Source of the DNA: a virus
DNA: 47,477 nucleotides
Virus record (IMG/VR): IMGVR_UViG_3300046538_000166
Span: 1 to 47,477 of that record
Reading direction: 5' to 3' (one strand)
Part shown: positions 1-8,110 of the stretch, piece by piece
Position numbering within the stretch: the first letter of the stretch is position 1
Layout: every line of letters starts with the position of its first letter
Translations under genes and position numbers: made by a program
The notes under the pieces: model-generated
The model's input: only the letters and a program-made list of their open reading frames with translations
What the model was told of the DNA's origin: nothing
Databases searched by the model: none

Positions 1-36
1 CCACTCCAGCTGCACACGCAGCTTAAGGAGGACGCC

Positions 37-318
37 ATGGAACGCACCCTCGCCCAAACAGCAACTCATCTCGGCCTGACCCGTCCCCAGCTCATCGCAC
101 GCATGCGGGAAAAAGGGCTGCTCAAGGGAAACCTGCCGGCAGACCTTAAACGCGATGGTGAGTATCTGCGGATCAAAGACAGCCCTTGGTACGACGAGAA
201 ATACGGCATGCAGTACAGCCAGTCGACCAGGGTCAAGCAATCCGGCATCCGCTGGCTAGCCGAGCAGCTGGACATTGACCTTCCGTCTATTCCGGCAGAC
301 CGCCGTGACGTGGCCTAG
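37..318 (+). CDS. KilAC-like phage antirepressor-type protein, prophage A
   Basis: A 93-aa basic protein with a strong AGGAGG ribosome site 8 bases before its ATG. The N-terminal part reads like a helix-turn-helix (TATHLGLTRPQLIARMREKG), followed by KYGMQY and GIRWLAEQL segments. It aligns in pattern with the 91-aa protein at 43367-43642 (TLDETAAMLGL, GVPWLAKKLGI), and both resemble the KilAC DNA-binding domain of phage antirepressors. It opens the surviving part of prophage A's early operon, whose upstream genes lie outside the window. A role in modulating repression is family knowledge, not seen here. Confidence 0.6.
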   Translation: MERTLAQTATHLGLTRPQLIARMREKGLLKGNLPADLKRDGEYLRIKDSPWYDEKYGMQYSQSTRVKQSGIRWLAEQLDIDLPSIPADRRDVA

Positions 319-478
319 GGAATACGCCCGCCAGATCGTCGCCATGCGTACACGCGAGGAGCGCAACGCCGCGCTCCTCGAAGTACCCGAACATCTGCGC
401 GAGCTCACGAGACGCCACTGCCTGAACGCCTGGAATCATCCGAAAAGGAAAAGAAATGATGAACAACGACCTTCTTGA
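305..478 (+). CDS. small phage protein (DUF7696-like)
   Basis: A 57-aa protein if it starts at the GTG at 305, overlapping the previous gene's stop; a TTG at 275 in the same frame is less likely. The core WPREYARQIVAM...REERNAALLEVPEHLRELTRRH is of a type often found in Pseudomonas phage early operons. Its function is unknown. The translational overlap with both neighbours argues that it is a real operon member. It has no counterpart in prophage B's early operon. Confidence 0.55.
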   Translation: MTWPREYARQIVAMRTREERNAALLEVPEHLRELTRRHCLNAWNHPKRKRNDEQRPS

Positions 479-851
479 TTACCTATTGAAATCTTTACTG
501 ATACTGCCACATGCAGATCGGACACCTCAGAACGTAAGAAACGTACTTAACCTGGCTACTGAAGCCGCAGGCGGCACACCGCTACAGTCAGGCGAAGTCA
601 CAATCCCTCCCAATCCAGCAGCGACGTTAATTCGGATTGAAGAAGTATCGAAGATTGTCGGACTAGCACGCTCGACGCTCTATAAGTTCTTAAGCGATCC
701 CGACAATGACTTTCCTCGCCCGGTAAAGCTATCAGCAGCAACCGGAAAGGGCGCGTCCGTGGCATGGGTACTGGCAGAAGTACAACAATGGGCTCGTTCC
801 CGGCTGGCATTTCGCTGTGAATATGAAGCTCGAAAAGAGGCGAGAGCATGA
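456..851 (+). CDS. AlpA-like helix-turn-helix regulator
   Basis: A 131-aa protein preceded by AAAAGGAAAAG. The C-terminal half (from about residue 58) has the AlpA/excisionase-type winged helix: LIRIEEVSKIVGLARSTLYKF, then DFPRPVKLSA and WVLAEVQQWARSR. The first 55 residues are not recognised. AlpA-family proteins are small DNA-binding activators found beside phage integrases. It overlaps the next gene by ATGA, so translation is probably coupled. It could instead be a second excisionase. Confidence 0.6.
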   Translation: MMNNDLLDYLLKSLLILPHADRTPQNVRNVLNLATEAAGGTPLQSGEVTIPPNPAATLIRIEEVSKIVGLARSTLYKFLSDPDNDFPRPVKLSAATGKGASVAWVLAEVQQWARSRLAFRCEYEARKEARA

Positions 852-1225
852 CTGCCAATCAAAGCGAGTTGCGCCTCATCTCTAAGCCCGAAACAGCCAC
901 CGTCGAAATGCTCTACCGCACCTTCGGGAATGTGCTGATCCCTCTGGAAAAAATACGGGAGGCCTATTTTCGCAACCTGAACTCTCAGCTGTTTGTGACC
1001 GAGATCTACAACGGCAGGATTCAGCTTCCGATCACTACGATCGACGCGAGCCGCAAGGCACTCAAATACATCCACATTCGGCACATGGCCTCGTTGATCG
1101 ACATCAGCGCCTACAAGGCTGATGAAGACATGCAGCGACAGCAGAGCAGCCAACGGCATGTTGCGCCTACACCGCTGACGGCTGTCACCACTGGCCAACA
1201 ACAATCCCAGGAGCACACCACATGA
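848..1225 (+). CDS. PrtN-like regulator, prophage A
   Basis: A 125-aa protein. Residues 20-85 (TVEMLYRTFGNVLIPLEKIREAYF, then IYNGRIQLPITTIDASRKALKYIHIRHMASLID) follow the layout of the PrtN pyocin-activator family: a short helix, YF, a GxIxLP strand and a closing HL.DLA-type helix. A related, shorter protein is at 44019-44249 in prophage B. PrtN activates pyocin genes after DNA damage in P. aeruginosa; a regulatory role here is inferred from the family. The Gln/Thr-rich 35-residue tail is an extra. Confidence 0.6.
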   Translation: MTANQSELRLISKPETATVEMLYRTFGNVLIPLEKIREAYFRNLNSQLFVTEIYNGRIQLPITTIDASRKALKYIHIRHMASLIDISAYKADEDMQRQQSSQRHVAPTPLTAVTTGQQQSQEHTT

Positions 1226-1689
1226 TGACCTCAATGCAAATCGGTGCACTCGTCATCCTGATAGTTCTAGCCGCCCTGCTGCTCTGGGGCGGTTACATCA
1301 TGGGCCGCAGCGATGGCCTGGAGACCGGCCTGCGCGAGGGTGAAGACCTCCAGCGCGCCGCAAGCGCCAAAACCATCCGCGAGCTCCGGGCCTCCTTGAA
1401 GTTCATCCGAGCCGATCACACGCGCCTGGCAAAAAACTGCGAAAGCCTTGAATCGTATCCGCTCTTCGGCCCGGCCGAGCACCGGATGCTGGTCGCCATC
1501 GGCGAACTGCTGCGGATCGCCGCAGAGACCTTCAACGCCTTTCGCACCGGCAAGAAGCTCGAGCGTGATGCCCGATCTCTGCGCGAACAGGCACTTGCAA
1601 TGGCAGCGCAGTTGCAACCAGGAATCCAGGGCAGTTTCGTAGGACAACCACCCAGCACCGCCAGCAAATTCAATGTCGAGGCTGCGTGA
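1222..1689 (+). CDS. membrane-anchored coiled-coil phage protein, prophage A
   Basis: A 155-aa protein with one N-terminal membrane helix (IGALVILIVLAALLLWGGYIMG) followed by a charged helical region. It is homologous to the 138-aa protein at 45593-46009; the best shared block is LLRIAAETFNAFRTGKKLERDA. Both lie just before an excisionase-like gene, so their position is conserved between the two prophages. The function is unknown. It overlaps the preceding gene by ATGA. Confidence 0.6.
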   Translation: MMTSMQIGALVILIVLAALLLWGGYIMGRSDGLETGLREGEDLQRAASAKTIRELRASLKFIRADHTRLAKNCESLESYPLFGPAEHRMLVAIGELLRIAAETFNAFRTGKKLERDARSLREQALAMAAQLQPGIQGSFVGQPPSTASKFNVEAA

Positions 1690-1734
1690 TGCGGTTGCTT
1701 TTCCCTCAATCGCAGTGGAGCGAAGGCTCAGGAA

Positions 1735-2082
1735 ATGACGAATAGCAGCTTGGAATCCTTACCTCACCCTGACGTAGACAAGGTGTCGGAAGACGTTATG
1801 GCACATTTCTTAGGCATTTCGTCTAGAGCTCTTGCGACGCGACGCGCACGCAAACAGATACCCGAGGGAGTCTGGAACAAGCAAGGACATCGCATTATGT
1901 ACAGCAAAAGAAGGTACGAGGAATGGCAAGAAGCACAATGGATTTGCCCAGTGGAGTGGAAATCTTCCGCAAATCCCTCAGGATTCGTTTTACTTGGAAT
2001 GGGGCCCGAAGATGCGAAACGCTCCCCTACCCCGCGACGCCGAAAGGCATTAAAGCTGCATCCCAGCTACGCGATCAAGTAA
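1735..2082 (+). CDS. excisionase-like protein, prophage A
   Basis: A 115-aa protein with a helix-turn-helix-like segment (SEDVMAHFLGISSRALATRRA) and IPEGVWNKQGHRIMYSKRRYEEW, as in excisionase/AlpA-type proteins that recognise att-site DNA. It is about 80% identical by eye to the protein at 46176-46523. Its last 53 codons overlap the start of the integrase gene in another frame. The location directly before int supports a role in excision or in controlling int. It could also be a repressor of int. Confidence 0.6.
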   Translation: MTNSSLESLPHPDVDKVSEDVMAHFLGISSRALATRRARKQIPEGVWNKQGHRIMYSKRRYEEWQEAQWICPVEWKSSANPSGFVLLGMGPEDAKRSPTPRRRKALKLHPSYAIK

Positions 2083-3116
2083 GAAGCCTGATCAAGCTCG
2101 GCCTCTTGGATGATATCAAGTACACCGAGCTGTTCCCCGGCTCGGTCGTTCTGCTGAATAGCATTCCGACGTTTCACGAGTACGCCCAGCTTTGGCTAGA
2201 TGGTCGGGTTATTACTACCGGTACGCGCAACAACTACAAAGGCGCGCTCAACCTTTACTGGATTCCGCCTCTGGCACTGGTCCGTCTCGATCAAATCACC
2301 CCCACGCTCCTACGCCGCGTTATTGCGGCCACGGATTGGACATCGCCAGGCGTTCGGCGTAACGCTCTGGTCAAACTGTCGACGATTCTGGAAGCGGCAG
2401 TAGCTGAAGAATTGATCAAGAAGAATCCGGCCGCAACGATAGACCGACCCAAGCGATCGCGAAAGGAGATCAGTCCATTCTCCTTGGACGAAGCGAACCG
2501 CATCATTGCCCACCTGTACCAAACAACGCACTGGCCCAGCGGGATCTACGCCGCATTCTTTGAGTTCGCATTCTTCACGGGGCTTCGGCTGTCGGAGGTC
2601 GCGGCGTTGCGCTGGGATGCTGTCGACTTAGTGAAACGCCAGGTACATGTCTGCCGAACCGTCGCGCTTGGTGTGGTCGAAGAGCGCACCAAAACAGGCA
2701 AAGACCGGTTCGTACTGCTGAATGAGCGAGCGCTGCACGCGCTTGAGTTCGCCCGCCTATACGCAGCGCGTCGTGCTAACGGAATCGGCAAGATCAAAAC
2801 CACGCCCTACGTGTTCCCGCCTTCGAAGAACGGCGAGTACATCAAGCAGACGTCAGACCTTCACAAACAATGGAGGCCAACGCTGGAAGCTTTAGCGATG
2901 CCTTATCGTCCGCCGTACAACTGCCGTCATACTTATGCGACAATATGCTTAATGTCCAACATGAACCCCGCATTCATCGCTCAGCAGCTTGGCCACAGTG
3001 TCCAAATGTTGCTGACGACGTATGCGCGTTGGCTCAACTCAAGCTCAGACTGGGCGGAGCTGGAAAAGCTCCAGATTGGTATCAAATCGGTATCAGGCAA
3101 AAAAGACCAGCTCTAA
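1923..3116 (+). CDS. int: tyrosine-type site-specific integrase, prophage A
   Basis: A 397-aa protein; a second ATG at 1938 (MDLPSGVEIF) is also possible. The N-terminus looks like an arm-binding domain (IRFTWNGARRCETLPYPATP), then a core-binding domain (about 90-190) and a catalytic domain. Visible catalytic residues are R in TGLRLSE, K in TKTGKDR, R-H in NCRHTYAT, H in LGHS and the nucleophile Y in LTTYARW, so it appears intact. It integrates and excises the prophage by strand exchange between att sites. A close paralogue begins at 46364. Confidence 0.9.
   Translation: MARSTMDLPSGVEIFRKSLRIRFTWNGARRCETLPYPATPKGIKAASQLRDQVRSLIKLGLLDDIKYTELFPGSVVLLNSIPTFHEYAQLWLDGRVITTGTRNNYKGALNLYWIPPLALVRLDQITPTLLRRVIAATDWTSPGVRRNALVKLSTILEAAVAEELIKKNPAATIDRPKRSRKEISPFSLDEANRIIAHLYQTTHWPSGIYAAFFEFAFFTGLRLSEVAALRWDAVDLVKRQVHVCRTVALGVVEERTKTGKDRFVLLNERALHALEFARLYAARRANGIGKIKTTPYVFPPSKNGEYIKQTSDLHKQWRPTLEALAMPYRPPYNCRHTYATICLMSNMNPAFIAQQLGHSVQMLLTTYARWLNSSSDWAELEKLQIGIKSVSGKKDQL
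2910..3036 (+). repeat. 127-bp perfect direct repeat, copy 1 (inside int)
   Basis: These bases are identical to 47351-47477, the end of the window. Position 2909 is t and 47350 is a, so identity starts exactly there, while the rest of the two integrase genes differs at many third positions. The block encodes the catalytic RHTYAT...LGHS...YARW region. Either an exchange or attachment event homogenised it, or the window is a contig that stops at a repeat. Confidence 0.85.
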
Positions 3117-3253
3117 CCCATTGATAGGTAAGGTAATTGATCTCCACAGCTAACATCACGATGCGATCTTAAGGGCATCGCGGTGTAGCGTCAGGCGTAG
3201 TAAATTCAAGGACTTGAGCCGCACAGGATCGCAGGAGTACGCCACGAAATGCA

Positions 3254-3276
3254 GTGATTGGTATCAAAATTGGTAT
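3254..3276 (+). repeat. relic of an integrase 3' end / possible att scar
   Basis: The tandem ATTGGTATCAAA-TTGGTATC pattern here nearly repeats the sequence at about 3073-3093, which encodes the last residues of the integrase just upstream. Finding it again 180 bases downstream, without an open reading frame, fits a leftover from another element that used the same site. The interval 3117-3622 holds no gene that I can support, only this relic, two hairpins and a pair of direct repeats. Confidence 0.4.
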
Positions 3277-3337
3277 CGATTACCCCCTCGCTGAGCGTCC
3301 ATCCTTACGCACTTCCCCCTCGAAAAATCAAACAAAA

Positions 3338-3371
3338 AGCCCTACAGCCAGATCCGGCTGTAGGGCTTTTT
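3338..3371 (+). terminator. bidirectional intrinsic terminator
   Basis: Perfect 12-bp arms AGCCCTACAGCC / GGCTGTAGGGCT with loop agatcc, preceded by an A-run and followed by TTTTTG. It can stop transcription leaving int. The stem sequence recurs in the terminators at 5475-5520 and 9651-9686. Confidence 0.85.
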
Positions 3372-3419
3372 GTTGTTTTCAGCTCACTGACCTGTAAAAC
3401 AGCGAAGCCCCACCTGTGG

Positions 3420-3461
3420 ATAAACGACAAAGCCCTGGTTTTTCAGGTCTTTGTCGTTTAT
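3420..3461. repeat. long inverted repeat (18-bp arms)
   Basis: Arms at 3420-3437 and 3444-3461 pair over 18 bp with a single mismatch around a 6-base loop (gttttt). No U-run follows on the plus strand, so it is not a classical terminator. Downstream, the 12-mer CGTTACAAAACT occurs twice (3494-3505 and 3516-3527), 22 bp apart, i.e. on the same helix face. No function is assigned. Confidence 0.5.
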
Positions 3462-3622
3462 GGGGTTTGGCGAAAGTCCGACCACACCCAAAGCGTTACA
3501 AAACTTTTCGGGTATCGTTACAAAACTATCCCGTTTTCCCCACCTTCCCGCATCCTGCCAACACCCCGATCACCATCCGAGAAATCCTGCTGCTACGCTG
3601 AAAACTCCACGGAGGATTCACA

Positions 3623-3832
3623 ATGCCAAACTCAGACCTGCTCCCTTCCCTGCTATTCAAGATCAATGAAAACCAGCTCGCCCTTGAGGCTGCCATCTTG
3701 GAGCTTTCGAATTGGGTGGAGATGCGCGGATCGGCAGACGTAGCTGACAACGTGCGCGGCGCCCTGGACACGATTGACCGCAATGAAGAGTTCATCAAGA
3801 TGACACTCGCGGTGCTCATGACACCTGAGTGA
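3623..3832 (+). CDS. conserved 69-aa hypothetical protein, copy 1
   Basis: A 69-aa acidic, helical protein (INENQLALEAAILELSNWVE, then VADNVRGALDTIDRNEEFIKM) with a GGAGG site 8 bases before its ATG. A copy at 10494-10703 differs at only about 10 residues, and the two also share the upstream string CTGCTACGCTGAA. It contains no catalytic motif and is probably an all-alpha small protein. I do not recognise a function. Confidence 0.65.
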   Translation: MPNSDLLPSLLFKINENQLALEAAILELSNWVEMRGSADVADNVRGALDTIDRNEEFIKMTLAVLMTPE

Positions 3833-3934
3833 TTTCCCGTCTCCAGCTCTGATCCCCGACGTCATATCTGCTGAGCGAGACCTGTCGCGAGCTCAGTGAA
3901 GCGGGCCCATGTTGGATTGGACATGGTTTTTTTG

Positions 3935-3965
3935 AAGGCCTTTGCTTATAAGGCCTATAAGCCTT
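3935..3965. promoter_or_regulatory. imperfect palindrome upstream of the HEPN-like gene
   Basis: CTTATA (3945-3950) and TATAAG (3956-3961) flank aggcc, with AAGGC and CCTT pairing further out. It lies about 160 bases before the HEPN-like start, in otherwise gene-free DNA (3833-4121). It could be an operator for that gene. No protein partner is evident. Confidence 0.3.
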
Positions 3966-4121
3966 ACAGATCATTTCTGTACCACTTTCGTACCATTGCA
4001 TTTCTTTTCTTCTATGCTACCCCTTTATCGTCAATGGCTTTAATGGCACCCTGCTATCGAGGCCAACCCGCGCGTCATGATTCCCGCTGAAGGCTTACCC
4101 CCTTTTGACAAGAGGCGATTT

Positions 4122-5432
4122 ATGGGCAGTTTTTCAATAGAACACCTTTCAGAAGATATCCACTTTTCAAAGACAAAGACTTACTTCAAAGAAGTCTTAT
4201 CTTCGTATCGAAACGAAAACTATCGATCTGCAGTGGTCATGCTATGGTCAGTAGCTGTATGCGACGTAATTTACAAGCTTCAGAGCCTCGTAGACATCTA
4301 CAACGACGCTATTGCTAGGGAAATTTTAGCTGACATCAGCGCGACCCAAGATGCTCAACCGACATCATCTACCTGGGAAATAACCTTAATAGACGAGGTA
4401 TTTAGAAAGACAAAACTACTTGATGCGCTTGAGCACGAAAACTTAAGATCCCTACAGAAACAACGACACCTTTCAGCGCACCCTATACTCAATCGTGATA
4501 GAGAACTACACTCACCAAACAAGGATACAACCAGAGCGTTACTCAGAAACACATTAGAAGGATTACTGACAAAGCCTCCATTCTACACAAACAAGATATT
4601 AGATGAGTTGCTAGCAGATCTTTCCGAGAGTGCCGAAGCGTTAAACACCCGATCTAAGGTCAGCCAATATTTAGAGACCAGATATCTCCGACGCCTAAAG
4701 CCAGAGACACAAATGGCTTTATTTAAAACATTCTGGAAACTCACTTTCAGAGTAGTCAACGAGGAATGCAATCAACATCGAAGGCTGAACTTGCACGTCC
4801 TCGAATGTATCAGCGCCCGGCAGCATGCGCGCATTCCCGACACAATAAGAGACGATCAAGACTTCTACGGCAACACTGCCTCAGGCGGAATGGCATTAAC
4901 CTACCTGACTTATTATCTTGCAAATAACCCTCAGCTTTATGGTTGCCTACCAGAAGCTACACGGCTAAAAATATTGCATCACATTGATAATGACGAACAT
5001 GGCAAGGTCCTAGGTTGGTTTACCAAAAACAATCTTGAGACCCACTACACCGACCTCTTGGCATGGATTGTTGGCGAGGCGTACCCAACAATTGACCAAG
5101 AGCTCTGGACTGTTCTTCTTTCGTTTGAAGACACGGTAGAATGGCAAAGAAGCTGCTGCAAGCTTATGGGGGCCTATTACGCTAAAAGTGGAAGCTTTAA
5201 CACTGCGGACTCAAGATTTCAAAACGCAATACAGCCAAACCTTAGTTTGTTTGACACAGATGCACTAGGCTTCATGCTAGAACGCATTGAAACGAACAAT
5301 CAAACCTTCCATCGGGGTCGGGCAGAGAGCGACCATACCAAGATCATAGATCGAATCGCAGAAATTCATGCGAATTTCGATTACTCTAGGTTTCCACATT
5401 TTTTACGCCTAACTGAAGCTGAAACCTTATAA
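4122..5432 (+). CDS. HEPN-like putative RNase, possible phage-defence gene
   Basis: A 436-aa protein. I chose the ATG at 4122 (MGSFSIEHLSEDIHFSK) because AGAGG precedes it; an upstream ATG at 4077 has no ribosome site. The N-terminal 130 residues look like a HEPN helical bundle: YRSAVVMLWSVAVCDVIYKLQ, then KQRHLSAHPIL, which fits the R-x4-H catalytic motif. HEPN RNases often mediate abortive infection. The C-terminal 300 residues are helical and not recognised. The gene is AT-richer than the phage genes and stands alone, followed by a terminator, as a cargo gene would. Confidence 0.55.
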   Translation: MGSFSIEHLSEDIHFSKTKTYFKEVLSSYRNENYRSAVVMLWSVAVCDVIYKLQSLVDIYNDAIAREILADISATQDAQPTSSTWEITLIDEVFRKTKLLDALEHENLRSLQKQRHLSAHPILNRDRELHSPNKDTTRALLRNTLEGLLTKPPFYTNKILDELLADLSESAEALNTRSKVSQYLETRYLRRLKPETQMALFKTFWKLTFRVVNEECNQHRRLNLHVLECISARQHARIPDTIRDDQDFYGNTASGGMALTYLTYYLANNPQLYGCLPEATRLKILHHIDNDEHGKVLGWFTKNNLETHYTDLLAWIVGEAYPTIDQELWTVLLSFEDTVEWQRSCCKLMGAYYAKSGSFNTADSRFQNAIQPNLSLFDTDALGFMLERIETNNQTFHRGRAESDHTKIIDRIAEIHANFDYSRFPHFLRLTEAETL

Positions 5433-5444
5433 TTTCTCCCTATG

Positions 5445-5595
5445 CACACCCCGATTGTGTTGGAGTACTAACGCAAAAAAGCCCTACAGTCCCGGAAACA
5501 AAGGGCTGTAGGGCTTTTTTGACACCGTATGTTTTTTGTTCATTTGGCATTAAATGGCGTAGGTTGGCGTAGGGTTTGCCCCATTTTTGCCCCAT
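5445..5595 (+). repeat. 150-bp direct repeat, copy 1
   Basis: The segment from CACACCCCGATTGTGTTGG to TTGCCCCATTTTTGCCCCAT recurs at 9617-9766 with scattered differences and one indel. It contains a terminator and the motif TTGGCATTAAATGGC. The pair encloses about 4 kb of cargo, as att sites or an ancestral duplication would. The double GCCCCAT motif resembles integrase 3' ends that encode MGQ.WGK-type tails on the other strand (inference). Confidence 0.65.
5475..5520 (+). terminator. intrinsic terminator after the HEPN-like gene
   Basis: Perfect 15-bp arms AAAAAAGCCCTACAG / CTGTAGGGCTTTTTT (5475-5489 with 5506-5520). It lies 43 bases past the HEPN-like stop codon and can work in both directions. 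Confidence 0.85.
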
Positions 5596-5969
5596 TCGTT
5601 TGCTCTTGTCTTTCTAACGCACGCCCATAGAATCCTGTATCGACACCTCACAGAAGTGCTTTGTACGCTGGTGGCCGAGCGGGTCTCGGTTCAGGCCAGC
5701 CCGTTCAAGGACATCGTTCTATGTGAAGCAGTGCAGGTGGTGCCGAAGCTAATGGTCCAGGCATTACCTACAGACACCAGCGCCGCACACCAATTGTGTT
5801 GGAGTACTAACGTAAAAAGCCCTACAGCCCCGAATTGCAGGACCATAGGGCGGTGTTGGCAAAGCGATTGACGGTAACTCTTGGCATCAAATGGCGTTGG
5901 TTGGAATTACCCAAAACCACCCAGGGAAGAAGTACCTATCTCACTGCGGATGAGTGTCAGGCATCATTA
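5596..5969. other. gene-free stretch with a degenerate third repeat copy
   Basis: No gene can be supported here. Positions 5787-5904 hold a decayed copy of the 150-bp repeat: TTGTGTTGGAGTACTAAC, then AAAAAGCCCTACAG whose right stem arm is eroded, then TTGGCATCAAATGGCG. The open frame across 5587-5871 merely runs through this and matches nothing that I recognise. Confidence 0.5.
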
Positions 5970-6995
5970 CTATGAAAAATCGCTAGAGTCGAGCAAACCC
6001 CAAAGCCATTTCATAGCAATAAAATATGGAGCCATAGTGAGGACAAGAAGCGCTACATCTAAATTTCGATTCCATGGCTGTTGCCATGCAGAGTTGGCAT
6101 GAAGTAGAAGCAAGGGAACAATCACGCCAAAAAACAAAATAGCGCCCCCGACAAACAACATAATTTTAGAGCGCTCCCGTATTTTAAATCTTCCACTGTA
6201 AAGCCGTAAAACCCTCAACGACGCATCAAGTTTTGGAACAACCTCCGTCTCAAACCCTTTAATACGCTCAAAAAAGTCCACGATTATTCTAGAGTATCCA
6301 AATTTTTCTCTAGGTCTTACATGTTGCACCCGCAATTCAGCTGCCTTATCTGCATACCCCATAGCTGCTATCTTTTGCAACATAGGCTCATGCATACGAG
6401 AAAGAGCGTCTAGCTCTTTACGACCTTCCACCTCTTCACAGCGTGAAGCCAACTCCAAAACAGAATCGCTATGCCTCCCCCAAAAAATCATTAACTCAAC
6501 TACTATGCGCCTTACAGAAAGCAGCCGCTCTTCCGTGAAAGCATCTTCTTTTTTATTTCGGACATCAATTGATAGGTTCTCCGCTGACTGGACTATAGGC
6601 TTTCCGGAAAACGGATAAGAAACCGAAACCACATAAAGCATATTAATAAACTCGTGACACGCCTCAACAACTACCTCATCATCCTGCGATTCAATTGTTT
6701 CTCCAATAGACCTTCCTTCATACATTGGAAATATCGACTTTGCCTTTTTGAGCGTTTTACGGATACCCTCCCAACTCAGCCCACCATTTTTATCAATCAA
6801 ACTAGGATTATCAAAACCAATATAATGAGAAGGCGAGGTGTATTTCTCAACCCAAGCAATCAATTCGCGAAATACATCGTTGGCCTCTTGAATTTTTTGA
6901 TAACCATACATCACAAACACCGAATACAATGCACCTACGATACCAATAAGTGTTGCATGAATTGCTGGCAATGCTTCTAAAATCGGAAATGCCAT
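5970..6995 (-). CDS. membrane protein of unknown function
   Basis: A 341-aa protein starting at the ATG at 6995 (MAFPILEALPAIH); an in-frame TTG at 7007 is an alternative. It has one membrane helix near the N-terminus (ATLIGIVGALYSVFVMYGY), a roughly 230-residue charged cytoplasmic region, and two helices at the C-terminus (IMLFVGGAILFFGVIVPLLLL and VALLVLTMAPYFIAMKWLW). No catalytic motif is evident and I do not recognise the family. It is AT-rich cargo inside the direct-repeat-bounded block, next to a PIN-like nuclease, so an accessory or defence role is possible but unproven. Confidence 0.55.
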   Translation of the reverse strand: MAFPILEALPAIHATLIGIVGALYSVFVMYGYQKIQEANDVFRELIAWVEKYTSPSHYIGFDNPSLIDKNGGLSWEGIRKTLKKAKSIFPMYEGRSIGETIESQDDEVVVEACHEFINMLYVVSVSYPFSGKPIVQSAENLSIDVRNKKEDAFTEERLLSVRRIVVELMIFWGRHSDSVLELASRCEEVEGRKELDALSRMHEPMLQKIAAMGYADKAAELRVQHVRPREKFGYSRIIVDFFERIKGFETEVVPKLDASLRVLRLYSGRFKIRERSKIMLFVGGAILFFGVIVPLLLLHANSAWQQPWNRNLDVALLVLTMAPYFIAMKWLWGLLDSSDFS

Positions 6996-7162
6996 CTCCC
7001 CCCCCAAAAAACCTAATATTTATTCTCTCTAAAGATTAATGTAGTCTCTTTGCGAAAAAAACTCTATCCGCACAAAGCTAATACTTCGATGCTACAGGCG
7101 TAGATGTAATTTGTTCGAAACGCAGCCCCCACCACCCGCCGCTCAACCGGCTGCGCACGCAT

Positions 7163-7340
7163 TCACTTCGCTTTAGAGACTTGCTTGACGTATCCCTGAC
7201 ACGCAGCCAGGGCGATCAATTCTTGGTCACCGGCATCGGTGATGGCGACAATTTTTTGAGCTCGCGCCAGTCCCTCCCTAGTTACTCAGCTTGGGCTGCA
7301 GGATCACCCGTGCCAGCATCACCAGTATGCCCAGAACGCC
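7163..7340 (-). pseudogene. relic of phage lysis genes (Rz C-terminus and a small membrane protein)
   Basis: Read leftward, codons ending at the TGA at 7163-7165 give KIVAITDAGDQELIALAACQ and a GYVKQVSKAK tail, clearly related to the Rz protein encoded at 12945-13487. Just upstream, another frame gives a hydrophobic tail, YGVLGILVMLARVILQPK, ending at a TAG. Neither has an intact start. This is a deletion remnant of another prophage's lysis cassette, now fused to integrase relic DNA. Confidence 0.65.
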
Positions 7341-8110
7341 GTAGGCTGGCCACGTTCGCGGGCTTTTTGGCATGGTGCGAAAACAACAACTACTGCCGCA
7401 AAGGACTGTCCGCTGCCTGCGTAAGATTCGCGATGACGGACCGCGAGCCGGACCCGCCGACCAAAGATGAGTTCGAACAGCTAATTAACAAGGATTGCCT
7501 TCACGTGCAGGACTCCGCGGCGGTGACCCTGACGGTCTACACTGGCCTTCGCCCAGGCGAGTTGTGCGCACTGGCTGTCGAAGATATCGACCTAATCGCA
7601 GGCCAGATCAACATCACCAGGGCAATCACTACAGACGGCACATTCAAAGTACCTAAGACTGGAAAACCTCGGGCAGTGCTTCTGATGCCACCCGCTGTCG
7701 AAGCCTGCAAAACGTTAATGGAGTTGGTGGCTGGTCACGAACCGCGGAAGATCGAGGTGTACATGAACCGTCATGAAAGCCGTATCGAAACGGTCACCCC
7801 AATGCTATCCCCGACAACACAAGCCAGAAAAAAGATCATTAATCATTGGTTTATTCCCACTTCATGGAATACGAAGTGGGCAGCTATCCAGAAGCGGTCC
7901 TGCATTCACCCGCGCCGCCCATACCAAACCCGCTACACTTACGCCTGCTGGTGCCTAACAGCAAGGGGAAACCTTGTTTTCATTGCAAAGCAGATGGGTC
8001 ACAAAGACTTCACCATGTTGGTGGAAGTCTATGCGAAATGGATGGATGATGAATCTCCCAGAGAGCTACAAAACATCTGGGAGAGTATCAACAGAACAAA
8101 AACTAGCTAG
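7341..8110 (+). pseudogene. 5'-truncated tyrosine integrase
   Basis: About 255 codons of a catalytic domain. R is in TGLRPGEL, K in PKTGKPR, R in PYQTRYTYA, H in MGHKDF and the nucleophile Y in EVYAKWM. The arm-binding and most of the core-binding domains are missing: the open frame upstream runs through the lysis-gene relic on the other strand. It belongs to a different integrase subfamily from the int genes at 1923 and 46364. It is probably inactive, although the catalytic residues survive. Confidence 0.7.

Noticed and set aside
3415-3423. TGTGGATAA, a DnaA-box match, as a sign of an origin
   Set aside because: It is a single copy that forms part of the flank of an inverted repeat; no cluster and no replication gene are nearby.
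5587-5871. 94-codon plus-strand frame between the HEPN-like gene and the membrane protein
   Set aside because: It runs through a decayed copy of the direct repeat and terminator and shows no protein family features.
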